Counted from the first letter of the stretch, positions 8,656 through 17,392 are shown. The stretch is DNA of 60,042 bases from Chitinophagaceae bacterium (GCA_947455605.1 CANGOX010000010.1:1-60042); one strand, 5' to 3'. Numbers and translations are program-made. The notes: generated from the letters alone by a model not told the origin.

Positions 8656-8687
8656 CAAATTTATTTTTGTTCAAGAACTCCCGCAAA
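8656..8687 (-). promoter_or_regulatory. Promoter of the MerR/B12 regulator with a palindrome in the spacer
   Basis: On the minus strand TTTG (8687-8684), 20 bases and TAAATTTG (8663-8656) match the Bacteroidota consensus, 16 bases before the ATG. The spacer contains the short palindrome GTTCTTGAAC, a possible operator for autoregulation. That operator role is speculative. Confidence 0.65.
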
Positions 8688-8732
8688 AAACCTGATGGTT
8701 CCGGTCAAAAACCGTTTATTACCCATCTGCTA

Positions 8733-9590
8733 TTATTTAAGCCGCCGCAGGTATTCTCCATAGCCGCTTTTGGCATATTTATCCGCCAGTTCCAATAATT
8801 GCTGCTTATTTATATAACCCATCCGGTAAGCCACTTCTTCAATACAACCTACTTTCTGGCTCTGGCGTTTTTCGATCACCCGTACAAACTCGCAGGCATC
8901 GGCAAAAGAGTCAAAAGTACCGGTATCCAGCCAAGCAGTTCCTCTGTTCATAGTGCCAACCTGCAATTTGCCTTTTTCTAAATAAACCCGGTTCACATCA
9001 GTGATCTCATATTCTCCTCTAGCTGAAGGTTTCATGTTCTTAGCGATTGCTACTACCTGGTTATCGTAAAAATATAATCCCGGAACCGCGTAATTAGATT
9101 TGGGTTGCAGGGGTTTTTCTTCAATTGAAACAGCTTTCTGGTTTTCATCAAATGCAACCACACCATATCTTTCAGGATCCTGTACTTCATAGGCAAATAC
9201 AGCCGCACCTTCCACATTATTAAAAGATTGTACCAGTTTACTGAAACCCGCACCATAAAAAATATTGTCGCCCAATATCAAGGCTACTTTGTCATTTCCG
9301 ATAAATTTTTCACCGATCACAAATGCCTGTGCCAATCCATTGGGAACGGCCTGCACCGCGTATTCAAAACGGCAACCCAATTCTGTTCCATCTCCCAGTA
9401 AACGTTGGAACTGCGGTGAGTCTTCGGGTGTAGTAATGATCAATATCTCATTTATACCAGCCAGCATAAGTACAGACAAGGGATAATAGATCATCGGTTT
9501 ATCATATACAGGCATCAACTGCTTGCTGATACCCTTAGTAATAGGATATAGCCTTGTACCGGAACCGCCTGCCAGAATAATGCCTTTCAT
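8733..9590 (-). CDS. rfbA: Glucose-1-phosphate thymidylyltransferase RfbA/RmlA
   Basis: Makes dTDP-glucose from dTTP and glucose 1-phosphate, the first step of dTDP-deoxysugar synthesis. The 285-residue protein starts with the nucleotidyltransferase signature [18 protein letters not shown] and contains [27 protein letters not shown] and [10 protein letters not shown], all typical of RmlA. It is the last gene of the rfbB-rfbC-rfbA operon, with 3 bases between rfbC and rfbA. rfbD (the final reductase for dTDP-rhamnose) is absent from the window. Confidence 0.97.
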   Translation of the reverse strand: MKGIILAGGSGTRLYPITKGISKQLMPVYDKPMIYYPLSVLMLAGINEILIITTPEDSPQFQRLLGDGTELGCRFEYAVQAVPNGLAQAFVIGEKFIGNDKVALILGDNIFYGAGFSKLVQSFNNVEGAAVFAYEVQDPERYGVVAFDENQKAVSIEEKPLQPKSNYAVPGLYFYDNQVVAIAKNMKPSARGEYEITDVNRVYLEKGKLQVGTMNRGTAWLDTGTFDSFADACEFVRVIEKRQSQKVGCIEEVAYRMGYINKQQLLELADKYAKSGYGEYLRRLK

Positions 9591-9593
9591 AGA

Positions 9594-10151
9594 TCAGAAT
9601 TTTAAAGTGGGGGTAAGCTCTTTCAATGTTGGAAGTAACGTGTCTTTTTCAGATAATAACAATTCTTCCGGTTTTAATTGCCAGTCAATCGGGAGATCAG
9701 GGTCATTGTAAATGACACCGCCTTCAGAAGCTTTATTATAAAAATTGTCGCATTTATAAAAGAATACAGCCTGTTCACTCAATACGACAAAGCCATGAGC
9801 AAAACCGCGCGGAATAAAAAACTGTGTATGACTGTCTTCCGACAATTCTACAGCAACATGTTTTCCGAATGTTGGCGAATTGCGTCTCAAATCAACGGCC
9901 ACATCCAGCACTTTCCCTTGCAATACTCTTACTAATTTTGCCTGCGAAAATTCGCCATGTTGAAAATGTAAGCCACGCAGAACACCTTTTTGCGAACCAG
10001 ATTGATTATCCTGCACAAAGTTTATATCCTTCCCTGTGAGATCAAAAAAAGTTTTTCTGTTAAAGCTTTCGAAGAAGTAACCCCGATGATCCCCAAAGAA
10101 AGTATTATGTATCAAAAAGCACCCGTCTAATATTGTTTTTTCAACCCGCAT
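9594..10151 (-). CDS. rfbC: dTDP-4-dehydrorhamnose 3,5-epimerase RfbC/RmlC
   Basis: Cupin enzyme that epimerises dTDP-4-keto-6-deoxyglucose at C3 and C5. The chosen start MRVEKTILDGCFLI gives 185 residues, the normal family length; an open frame continues 23 codons upstream into rfbB but is not needed. Visible motifs are FGDHRGYFFESFN, GVLRGLHFQ and IPRGFAHGFVVLSE. Two bases separate it from the rfbB stop, so translation is probably coupled. Confidence 0.95.
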   Translation of the reverse strand: MRVEKTILDGCFLIHNTFFGDHRGYFFESFNRKTFFDLTGKDINFVQDNQSGSQKGVLRGLHFQHGEFSQAKLVRVLQGKVLDVAVDLRRNSPTFGKHVAVELSEDSHTQFFIPRGFAHGFVVLSEQAVFFYKCDNFYNKASEGGVIYNDPDLPIDWQLKPEELLLSEKDTLLPTLKELTPTLKF

Positions 10152-10153
10152 AA

Positions 10154-11209
10154 TTATCTGTTGGTATACATCGATTCGTAATAATTCTGATAGGCCCCAC
10201 TGGTTACATGATTCAGCCATTCGGTATTACTCAGGTACCAGTCAATAGTTTCACTTAAACCTTCTTCAAACGTAACACTTGGCTTCCAGCCCAGTTCTTT
10301 GTTGATCTTTGTAGCATCTATGGCATATCGCCTGTCGTGACCGGGCCTGTCTTTTACATACGTGATCAGTTTTTCACTGTACCCTTTCACTCGCCCCAGT
10401 TTCTGGTCCATCAAAGTACAAAGTAATTTGACCAGGTCAATATTTTTCCATTCGTTAAACCCGCCGATATTATAAGTCTCTCCTTCTTTCCCTTCATGAA
10501 AGATCAGGTCTATAGCCGCAGCATGGTCTTTTACAAAAAGCCAATCGCGGGTAAACAGACCATCGCCATATACGGGCAAAGGTTTTTCCTGAATGATATT
10601 ATTGATAAAGAGAGGTATCAGTTTTTCGGGAAAATGATTAGGACCATAATTGTTGGAACAATTAGATACGACAGTCTGCATATGATAAGTTTCCCGATAT
10701 GCCCTTACAAAATGGTCGGATGCAGCTTTACTGGCAGAGTAAGGTGAATTGGGATCATAGGCTGTAGATTCAGTAAAAAAACCGGTATCACCCAGGCTTC
10801 CATAAACCTCATCTGTTGAGATATGATAGAACAGGTGTTTGGAATAATCTTCTTTCCATTTATTTCTGGCGGTATTCAAAAGATTTACTGTACCGATGAT
10901 ATTCGTATATACAAAATCGAGTGGAGAAACAATGGAGCGGTCCACATGTGATTCAGCAGCCAGATGAATTACATCGGTTACAGCATATTCATCAAATGTT
11001 TTCTCCAGCATCTCGGTATCCAGAATATTTACTTTGGCAAAGCGGTAATTGGATTGCTGGTCTATATCAGATAGATTTTCCAGATTACCTGCATAGGTAA
11101 GGGCATCCAGGTTAATGATCGTATCCTGCGGGTATTTGTTTACAAAAAGCCTTACTACATGTGAGCCGATGAATCCGGCTCCTCCTGTAATCAATATGTT
11201 TCTACTCAT
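10154..11209 (-). CDS. rfbB: dTDP-glucose 4,6-dehydratase RfbB/RmlB
   Basis: NAD-dependent short-chain dehydrogenase-type enzyme converting dTDP-glucose to dTDP-4-keto-6-deoxyglucose. It has 351 residues. The GxxGxxG motif ITGGAGFIGSHVV is at the N-terminus, the catalytic STDEVYGSLG region is at about 131, and YSASKAASDHF supplies the Tyr-Lys pair. It is the first gene of the rfb operon, transcribed away from the acyltransferase gene that follows. Confidence 0.97.
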   Translation of the reverse strand: MSRNILITGGAGFIGSHVVRLFVNKYPQDTIINLDALTYAGNLENLSDIDQQSNYRFAKVNILDTEMLEKTFDEYAVTDVIHLAAESHVDRSIVSPLDFVYTNIIGTVNLLNTARNKWKEDYSKHLFYHISTDEVYGSLGDTGFFTESTAYDPNSPYSASKAASDHFVRAYRETYHMQTVVSNCSNNYGPNHFPEKLIPLFINNIIQEKPLPVYGDGLFTRDWLFVKDHAAAIDLIFHEGKEGETYNIGGFNEWKNIDLVKLLCTLMDQKLGRVKGYSEKLITYVKDRPGHDRRYAIDATKINKELGWKPSVTFEEGLSETIDWYLSNTEWLNHVTSGAYQNYYESMYTNR

Positions 11210-11375
11210 ATATGTATTGGTGAAATATAAACTGAGAAATAACCTGCTATACAGGTAGCGGCAAATCTAGGAATAAAAAAGTAAAAGACTGTTACAAACA
11301 GTGGATTTATGCCTTCGTTATGAACCTTCGGATTATCCTGCTATCTTTCATATCTTCATCACAGAAAAAATTGCC

Positions 11376-12527
11376 ATGAACCAACGTTATTACTCCTTAG
11401 ATGTTTTCCGGGGCGCCACCGTTGCCCTGATGATATTGGTAAATAACCCGGGTAGCTGGGCACATATTTTCTCGCCCTTGGAGCATGCTACCTGGCATGG
11501 CTGTACCCCCACCGATCTGGTATTCCCTTTCTTTCTTTTTGCAGTAGGTAACGCTATGGCTTTTGTGATGCCCCGATTTGAGCAGGCAGGTCCGGCAGTA
11601 TTCTGGAAAAAAGTGATCAAAAGAACTGTTTTGATATTTGCTATCGGCCTGTTCCTTAACTGGAGCCCTTTTGTGCGTTGGGATGGAGAACAGATAGCCT
11701 GGAAAGCCTGGGAGAATGTACGCATTTTTGGCGTTTTACAAAGAATCGCGCTTTGCTACTTTTTCGGGTCAGTGATCGTGTATTATGCCAAAACAAGGGG
11801 TGCATTTGTGATCAGCGGTGTACTGTTGCTGGCATATTGGTTTATCTGTTTATCACTGGGCAGTGCAACAGACCCGTATAGCTTATCCGGGTGGTTTGGC
11901 ACACAGGTAGATATTAACTTACTCGGACTTACTCATATTTACAAAGGAGAAGGCGTTCCTTTTGACCCGGAAGGTTTGTCAAGTACAATGGCTGCGATCG
12001 TTCAGGTAATCTTTGGTTTTTTTGTAGGACAATATATTCAACAAAAAGGCAAGACCTATGAAATGCTGTCAAATCTTTTTGTTGCAGGACTGGTATTATT
12101 CTTCACCGGTTATTGCTGGGATATGGTCTTTCCTGTAAACAAAAAAATATGGACCAGCAGTTATGTATTGTATACAACCGGTCTGGCCATCATTACGCTG
12201 GGCACATTGATCTACCTGATCGAATTCAAAGAGAACAAAGGTAAATGGAGCAGGTTTTTTGATGTATTTGGAAAGAACCCATTATTCATTTTTGTTTTAA
12301 GCGGATTTTTGCCAAGGGTATCTGCCCTGTTAAGATGGGTTGATCATATTACCCCAGATGGAAAAAAAGCATATACCTCTTTCTTCCCATGGTTCTACGA
12401 TCATGTTTGCAAAAATGTTGCTGCCGACCTGCGGGTGGGATCCTTTGTGTATGCACTTTGTATTATTGCTTTTTATTGGTCAATCGTGTATATACTGGAT
12501 AAGAAGAAGATCTATGTGAAGGTGTAG
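11376..12527 (+). CDS. Membrane acyltransferase, NagX/HGSNAT-like (DUF5009)
   Basis: A 383-residue polytopic membrane protein. The start MNQRYYSLDVFRGATVALMILVNNPG is typical of the heparan-alpha-glucosaminide N-acetyltransferase-like family, with the conserved HGCTPTDLVFPFFLFAVG motif near residue 45. About ten hydrophobic helices are visible. Bacterial relatives are linked to amino-sugar use or modification of surface glycans, but the substrate cannot be told here. It stands alone between the divergent rfb operon and the convergent acetyltransferase gene. An upstream in-frame ATG would add 25 residues that do not resemble the family. Confidence 0.85.
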   Translation: MNQRYYSLDVFRGATVALMILVNNPGSWAHIFSPLEHATWHGCTPTDLVFPFFLFAVGNAMAFVMPRFEQAGPAVFWKKVIKRTVLIFAIGLFLNWSPFVRWDGEQIAWKAWENVRIFGVLQRIALCYFFGSVIVYYAKTRGAFVISGVLLLAYWFICLSLGSATDPYSLSGWFGTQVDINLLGLTHIYKGEGVPFDPEGLSSTMAAIVQVIFGFFVGQYIQQKGKTYEMLSNLFVAGLVLFFTGYCWDMVFPVNKKIWTSSYVLYTTGLAIITLGTLIYLIEFKENKGKWSRFFDVFGKNPLFIFVLSGFLPRVSALLRWVDHITPDGKKAYTSFFPWFYDHVCKNVAADLRVGSFVYALCIIAFYWSIVYILDKKKIYVKV

Positions 12528-12544
12528 GGGTGAGACGTAAATCT

Positions 12545-12640
12545 TGAGTAGTGAATAGTGAAACTTAAGTAGTAATTTGATTACTTATTAGCCTCCATTA
12601 TTAATTTCTAATTTTTAATTATTAATTATTAATTAATCTC
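12545..12640. repeat. Word-like AT repeats between convergent genes
   Basis: Contains AGTGAATAGTGAA (about 12548-12560) and the phrase ATTATTAATTTCTAATTTTT followed by AATTATTAATTA units (about 12598-12635). A close copy of the second phrase fills the gap at 41341-41378. The stop codon of the minus-strand acetyltransferase gene comes from this AT phrase. Confidence 0.6.
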
Positions 12641-13077
12641 GCTGGGTTTCCTGCATACTTTCCCGGCTGTGTAATGTCTTTTGTAACTACCGCTCCTGCG
12701 CCGATTACTGCGTGGTCGCAAATAGATACGGGCAAAATGGTAGCGTTGCTGCCAATGGATACATGATTGCCCACTGCTGTTGGCTTCCAGAGGTTTTGAT
12801 CACCGGCAGGTTTGCCATTTTCAAAAGTATCATTTACAAACATAACACCATGACCTATGAAACAGTCATTGCCGATGGTTACGAGTGTACAGATAAAACT
12901 ATGCGATTGTATTTTGCATCGATCTCCAATAATCACGCCTTTCTGTATTTCGGTAAATGGCCCTACAAAACAATCATCTCCTAAAGTGCATTCGTAGAGG
13001 TTACAGGGTTCTACGAGTTTTACATTATGGCCGAATACTACATCACGTATGATGGATATGGTAGATTGATAACGCAT
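12622..13077 (-). CDS. Hexapeptide-repeat acetyltransferase, WbpD/WlbB-like
   Basis: A 151-residue left-handed beta-helix acyltransferase. Hexapeptide rungs run through the protein (DDCFVGPFTEIQKGVIIGDRCKI, ATILPVSICDHAVIGAGAVVTKDI), and the C-terminus has the usual GNPARLI. Closest family by pattern is the N-acetyltransferase acting on UDP-2-acetamido-3-amino-glucuronate (WbpD/WlbB). That fits the oxidoreductase just upstream, 37 bases away. The start MRYQSTISIIRD was chosen over a start six codons earlier. Its last residues are written by an AT repeat. Confidence 0.75.
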   Translation of the reverse strand: MRYQSTISIIRDVVFGHNVKLVEPCNLYECTLGDDCFVGPFTEIQKGVIIGDRCKIQSHSFICTLVTIGNDCFIGHGVMFVNDTFENGKPAGDQNLWKPTAVGNHVSIGSNATILPVSICDHAVIGAGAVVTKDITQPGKYAGNPARLINN

Positions 13078-13114
13078 ATTTATTTTTTTCCACACTAAGG
13101 CACAAAGGCACGGT

Positions 13115-14134
13115 TTATTTAGTAGTGTTATTTTGAGCAGATTGATAAATCCGTTCTATGATCTCTACTGTTTTTGATCCTTCACAGGGTGTTGCATAAA
13201 ATGGTCTCCCATTCTGTAAGCAGTCTATCAGGCTTTGATATACTTTGTCATGATTACTCATAGAACCCTGATAAGTTCCATAATCATTGACTGAACCGGA
13301 AGTAGGGATATAGGGCAATATCCCATTTTCAAACCCGCTATATTCAATCGTATTCAGGTATTCACCGCCTATCTTTACGATTCCTTTTTCTCCCAATATG
13401 ATTAATGATCCCTCACGATTCTTTGCAAAACTATTGACCGAGAAATTGATGGTTCCGATACTACCGTTCTCAAATGTAAGGGCAACAACACCGCCATCTT
13501 CAAATTCGATCATTTCTTTGTGTGCTGCATTTTTTGTGATGGCATGTATATTTATCACATCCCCAAAGTACCAGTATAACAGATCTATAAAATGACTGAA
13601 TTGGGTAAACAGGGTTCCTCCATCCAGTTTCCGTGTTCCCTTCCATGAATTTACATAATAATCTGCATTACGATTCCAGAAACAGGTAAGCTGGATACTG
13701 TATACTTTGCCAAACATGCCCGAATCCAATGCTTTTTTAACGGCCATTACCGGCGGATTGAAACGGTTCTGAACTACCGTGAACAACTGTTTGCCTGACA
13801 ATGCCGATGCTGCCATCATCATTTCACAATCGGATGTGAGAATGGCCATAGGCTTTTCAACCAATACATGATTCCCTTTTTGCATTGATAAAACTGCATG
13901 CTGTGCATGGAGGCCATTGGGTGTACAGATTACAATAACATCTATGGGTTCTGCTGAACTCAACAGCGTTTCAATAGATAGATAATAAGTAGCATTATAT
14001 TGCTTAGCCAGGGCTTTGGCTTTTTCTTCCACCACATCACATACAGCCACCAATTGTCCATAGGTTTGTATATGCAAAGCATGCCGCTCTGCAATTCTGC
14101 CGCAACCAATTATCGCAAACCGGATTTTTTGCAT
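13115..14134 (-). CDS. Gfo/Idh/MocA oxidoreductase, WlbA/WbpB-like
   Basis: A 339-residue NAD(P)-dependent oxidoreductase. The Rossmann start is IRFAIIGCGRIAERHA, followed by VEKPMAI near residue 92. The segment VVQNRFNPPV and the later DGGTLFTQFSHFIDLLYW resemble WlbA/WbpB, which oxidise C3 of UDP-GlcNAc-uronate before transamination and acetylation. The neighbouring acetyltransferase supports this. The aminotransferase and the 6-dehydrogenase of that route are not in the window, so the substrate remains inferred. Confidence 0.75.
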   Translation of the reverse strand: MQKIRFAIIGCGRIAERHALHIQTYGQLVAVCDVVEEKAKALAKQYNATYYLSIETLLSSAEPIDVIVICTPNGLHAQHAVLSMQKGNHVLVEKPMAILTSDCEMMMAASALSGKQLFTVVQNRFNPPVMAVKKALDSGMFGKVYSIQLTCFWNRNADYYVNSWKGTRKLDGGTLFTQFSHFIDLLYWYFGDVINIHAITKNAAHKEMIEFEDGGVVALTFENGSIGTINFSVNSFAKNREGSLIILGEKGIVKIGGEYLNTIEYSGFENGILPYIPTSGSVNDYGTYQGSMSNHDKVYQSLIDCLQNGRPFYATPCEGSKTVEIIERIYQSAQNNTTK

Positions 14135-14143
14135 GATGCATAT

Positions 14144-14860
14144 TTAACTGAAAACGGCTTCTGCCTTTAGAATACTTTCAGGTTTACCCACATCGATCAT
14201 ATGGGCACCTGTATGATTGTAAGAGGATATGGTATACTCTTTTGCCAAATTGAGGTAAACATCTACCATAGAGAATTTACCTTCCTGTTTTATCAGGGTA
14301 AGCAGGCTTGGATTGATCACATGAATACCGCTAAACGCCTTTTGAAACAGTGTTATACCAGGCCTCACGATCTTCTCTTCACCTGTTTTTACATTTCTCC
14401 AGCCAGAGAGAATATATTGCTCATCAAACAAAAAATAGCGCGAGGTTTCTCTATCACTTACTGCCAGCGTAGCTAATGGTTTTTGTGCTTTGTGCTGATG
14501 GATCATTGTGGTAAGATCCATATCAGTAAGTATATCCACATTCATCACCACAAAATCATTTTCACCTTCAAAATACCCTGCGGCCTTTTTTAATCCACCA
14601 CCGGTTTCCAGTACTGCCTCTGTTTCATCTGATATAGTGATCTTGCTTCCCCATCCTTTATTCTTTTCAATCGCTTCTGTTATCTGATCAGCAAAATGAT
14701 GCACGTTAATGATCACTTCAGTAATTCCGTGCTTCTGTAAATATTCAAGATTCCTTTGCAGCAAAGATTTTCCGTTCACAACCGCCAGTGCTTTGGGATG
14801 ATGATCGGTCCAGGGTTTTAACCTGGAACCTAAACCTGCGGCGAAGATCATTGCTTTCAT
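14144..14860 (-). CDS. Nucleotidyltransferase, MurU-like
   Basis: A 238-residue sugar-1-phosphate nucleotidyltransferase. The N-terminal signature is MKAMIFAAGLGSRLKPWT with PKALAVVNGKSLL. The MurU-like segment ETGGGLKKA and VMNVDILTD follow. MurU transfers UMP to MurNAc 1-phosphate in the peptidoglycan recycling route that bypasses de novo synthesis, with the kinase AmgK as its partner. An AmgK-like kinase domain is encoded immediately upstream, which supports the assignment. Nucleotide and sugar specificity are inferred. Confidence 0.78.
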   Translation of the reverse strand: MKAMIFAAGLGSRLKPWTDHHPKALAVVNGKSLLQRNLEYLQKHGITEVIINVHHFADQITEAIEKNKGWGSKITISDETEAVLETGGGLKKAAGYFEGENDFVVMNVDILTDMDLTTMIHQHKAQKPLATLAVSDRETSRYFLFDEQYILSGWRNVKTGEEKIVRPGITLFQKAFSGIHVINPSLLTLIKQEGKFSMVDVYLNLAKEYTISSYNHTGAHMIDVGKPESILKAEAVFS

Positions 14861-14867
14861 AATTAAT

Positions 14868-14952
14868 TATCGGATTAACGGATTACGAATTGACGGATTA
14901 TTTTTATTTGACCACCAAAGTTATCCCCTCCGGGGAGGGGCAAGGGGTGGGT
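14868..14952. repeat. GGATTA repeats and a REP-like palindrome upstream of murU
   Basis: Bases 14871-14900 hold repeated CGGATTA/ACGGATTA words. Bases 14919-14952 hold GTTATCCCCTCCGGGGAGGG then CAAGGGGTGGGT. A near-identical copy of the second element is at 32094-32129. They fill the gap between the kinase-RapZ gene and murU. Confidence 0.7.
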
Positions 14953-14966
14953 ATTCTGCGCAGATC

Positions 14967-16412
14967 TTATAATTCTCTTCTCCAGTTATCGCTATTCGTA
15001 TGCTCCAGTTTCACTTTCACCTTATATTTATTCCTTAAATGCCTCGCTGTTTGTTCCGCAGCATATACACTTCGATGCTGGCCGCCGGTGCAGCCGAAAT
15101 TGATCATCAGATGACTAAACCCTCTTTTTAAATATTCTTCAACGGTAATATCGATCAGATCCCAAACACTATTGAGATACTCATTCATTTTGGTGCGTTG
15201 TTCCAGGAAATCCTGAACCGATTTGTCTTTGCCCGTCAGGGTTTTATATTCATCAAAACGTCCGGGATTAAAAATGGAGCGCATGTCAAACACAAAACCT
15301 CCGCCATTCTCTGTAGGATCGGCAGGAATCCCTTTTTTATAACTGAAACTGTTTACTTCAATTACCAGGGGGGTGTTCTCATCTGCCTGAGTGGGTTCAA
15401 AACGTTTGATCATTTCATCCGTTACTACCAAACGCAGCACACGGTCAAATTCAGGTGTAACAATTCCCACTCGCTTATGATCGATAAAAAACTTCAGGTT
15501 ACGTAACGCTAATGGAATACTGGCAAGGAAATGGGCTTTTCTTTCAAACAGCCCCCTGAAACCATAAGCCCCCATCACCTGCAGCAAACGGATCAGCACA
15601 TATCCATTATATTGGCTTACGAAGGTGATACGGTCTACCGGTTTTTCCAATATCCCGTCTATCTGGTCCATATAATATTCGAGTAAGGAATCCTTCCATT
15701 GCTCACTCAGTTCTGCTTTGGCCTGCCATAAGAGTGATGCCACATCATATTGCAATGCCCCTTTCATCCCTCCCTGATAATCTATAAAATTGACGGCATC
15801 GTCCTTAACAATAATATTCCGGCTCTGAAAGTCACGGAACATGAAATATTTGTTCTCGGTTCTGGTAAGATAAGTGCTCAAAGCATCAAAATCATCCAGC
15901 ATGGCCTGTTTATCATATGGCAGTTGAAGGGTATCGAGAAAATAATATTTGAAATAGAGCAGATCACTCATAATGGCTTGCTTGCCGAATTCTTTGGCAG
16001 TTAAGCTCCAATCATAATTCAACCCCTTATCTCCCAGTACCTGCACCCTGGCCAGCTCGGCAAGACTTTTCTGAAATAAGCCATACACATAATCGCCATG
16101 GCCATGCTGCTCCAGTTTATTCAGTAAAGATTCTGTACCCAGATCTTCCTGTATATAGATGGTATCATCTGCATTTACAGCCAAAATAGCGGGAACCGGC
16201 AATCCTGCATTGATGAAATGGCGGCTGAAATAAATAAAAGTCTGTGTTTCGCGCTTGTTCAGGTTATGCGTGGCGATAAAAGTATTTGTACCGGAATAGA
16301 TCCTGAAATAGATCCGGTCGCTACCACTTTGGGGCAGTTTTTCAATTCTTTCGGGCTTAGGGTTACCCGTTGATATAAATAAAAGACTAATCGCTTCAAT
16401 CGCTGCCTCCAT
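14967..16412 (-). CDS. Fusion of AmgK-like amino-sugar kinase and RapZ C-terminal domain
   Basis: A 481-residue two-domain protein. Residues about 1-335 form an aminoglycoside phosphotransferase-like kinase: catalytic loop FRDFQSRNI (192-200) and metal site FIDYQG (209-214), as in AmgK-type anomeric MurNAc/GlcNAc kinases. Residues about 348-481 match the C-terminal half of RapZ: EVNSFSYKKGIP, FVFDMRSIFNPG, TGKDKSVQDFL and the invariant INFGCTGGQHRSVYAAEQ (438-454). In E. coli this half of RapZ binds glucosamine 6-phosphate; the N-terminal P-loop half of RapZ is absent here. With the MurU-like gene next door, the fusion suggests a kinase whose activity or regulation is tied to amino-sugar phosphate levels. 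Confidence 0.88.
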   Translation of the reverse strand: MEAAIEAISLLFISTGNPKPERIEKLPQSGSDRIYFRIYSGTNTFIATHNLNKRETQTFIYFSRHFINAGLPVPAILAVNADDTIYIQEDLGTESLLNKLEQHGHGDYVYGLFQKSLAELARVQVLGDKGLNYDWSLTAKEFGKQAIMSDLLYFKYYFLDTLQLPYDKQAMLDDFDALSTYLTRTENKYFMFRDFQSRNIIVKDDAVNFIDYQGGMKGALQYDVASLLWQAKAELSEQWKDSLLEYYMDQIDGILEKPVDRITFVSQYNGYVLIRLLQVMGAYGFRGLFERKAHFLASIPLALRNLKFFIDHKRVGIVTPEFDRVLRLVVTDEMIKRFEPTQADENTPLVIEVNSFSYKKGIPADPTENGGGFVFDMRSIFNPGRFDEYKTLTGKDKSVQDFLEQRTKMNEYLNSVWDLIDITVEEYLKRGFSHLMINFGCTGGQHRSVYAAEQTARHLRNKYKVKVKLEHTNSDNWRREL

Positions 16413-16590
16413 AATATGCGCTGGTTTACAGCGAAAATAAAGCTTAGCGATGAAAGCCCCGTAACCTTTTCAGGTTTCAGAAAAGACCTTACGGAAGCCT
16501 GTTTCTAGCGCTTTTGCTTTTTATTGGCAAAATCTTAACCCGATTTTAATCACGCCCAGGCTGCGTTTGGTATCTAAACCTTTGTTAAGG

Positions 16591-16626
16591 CTGACGGCCG
16601 TCAGTCATTAAATAACCTCACAAGGT
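16591..16626. promoter_or_regulatory. Palindrome upstream of the thioredoxin operon
   Basis: CTGACGGCCGTCAG (16591-16604) is a perfect 14-bp palindrome, followed nine bases later by the short inverted repeat AACCT-CACA-AGGTT. They lie 19-54 bases before the thioredoxin-like start. They are candidate operators; no regulator is identified. Confidence 0.4.
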
Positions 16627-16644
16627 TAGTTTTACCTAAATTCT

Positions 16645-17091
16645 ATGCACATGAGAACGATCAGTTCCCTATTATTGATTGTATTACTCTCCTCATTTAC
16701 CAACTGGGAGACCAATTTTGACAAAGCCAAACAAACGGCTAAAACAGAACATAAATACATTCTGCTTAATTTCTCGGGCTCCGACTGGTGTGGCCCCTGC
16801 ATTAAACTGCACAATGAATACTTTGGCACAGATGCATTCAAATCATTTGCGGATAAGCAACTGGTATTGGTAAATGCAGATTTCCCCAGACAAAAGAAAA
16901 ATCAATTATCCAAAGACCTTCAAAAACAGAATGATCACCTGGCGGATGTTTATAATGCCAACGGTGCTTTCCCTTTAACTGTTTTGATCAGTCCCGATGG
17001 CAAAGCCATAAAAGCCTGGGATGGTGTACCCAAAGAATCTATCCAGGAATTCATAGAGGAAATAAAAAATAATACCAACGATCAGAAATGA
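16645..17091 (+). CDS. Exported thioredoxin-fold protein with WCGPC motif
   Basis: A 148-residue protein with an N-terminal hydrophobic signal segment (about 3-18) followed by a thioredoxin fold. The redox motif is SDWCGPC (about 47-53), and a cis-proline-like turn FPLTVLISPDGK is at about 113. It is probably periplasmic and reduces or isomerises disulfides, or acts as a maturation factor. The next genes encode a DUF4266 lipoprotein and a DUF3570 barrel, an arrangement suggesting one functional unit. A second ATG two codons in is an alternative start. Confidence 0.85.
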   Translation: MHMRTISSLLLIVLLSSFTNWETNFDKAKQTAKTEHKYILLNFSGSDWCGPCIKLHNEYFGTDAFKSFADKQLVLVNADFPRQKKNQLSKDLQKQNDHLADVYNANGAFPLTVLISPDGKAIKAWDGVPKESIQEFIEEIKNNTNDQK

Positions 17092-17131
17092 TCGGTTGAA
17101 GCAGGTAATTTTCATAAAACCCAACCCCGTT

Positions 17132-17371
17132 ATGCGTAAGTTAAGTACACAATCAAGGATCATGCGAACCGCCCTCATTGGCTTTGCCACTGCTGCGATC
17201 ATGAGTTCCTGTTCTTCGGTAAAGGAATACCAGAAAAGCAGGCTTAATGATGGTGAAATGGCATTGGCCAATCGCAAAGTAGAAAAAACAGAACTCAGTT
17301 TCCAATCATACCGCGAAGGTGCTTCCGGCGCCAATGCAGGTAAGAGTGGCGGTGGCTGCGGTTGTAATTAA
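17132..17371 (+). CDS. DUF4266 lipoprotein with C-terminal GGGCGCN
   Basis: A small lipoprotein of about 79 residues from this start. The signal peptide ends in a lipobox AIMSSC, so the cysteine would be lipidated. The mature part contains VKEYQKSRLNDGEMALANRK and QSYREGASG, and ends GGGCGCN, the DUF4266 pattern. Two cysteines near the terminus could be redox-active or bind a metal or cofactor. It lies between the thioredoxin-fold protein and a DUF3570 barrel. An ATG ten codons later would also give a good lipoprotein signal. Function unknown. Confidence 0.85.
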   Translation: MRKLSTQSRIMRTALIGFATAAIMSSCSSVKEYQKSRLNDGEMALANRKVEKTELSFQSYREGASGANAGKSGGGCGCN

Positions 17372-17392
17372 TTCATGATCCAATAAGCAAGA

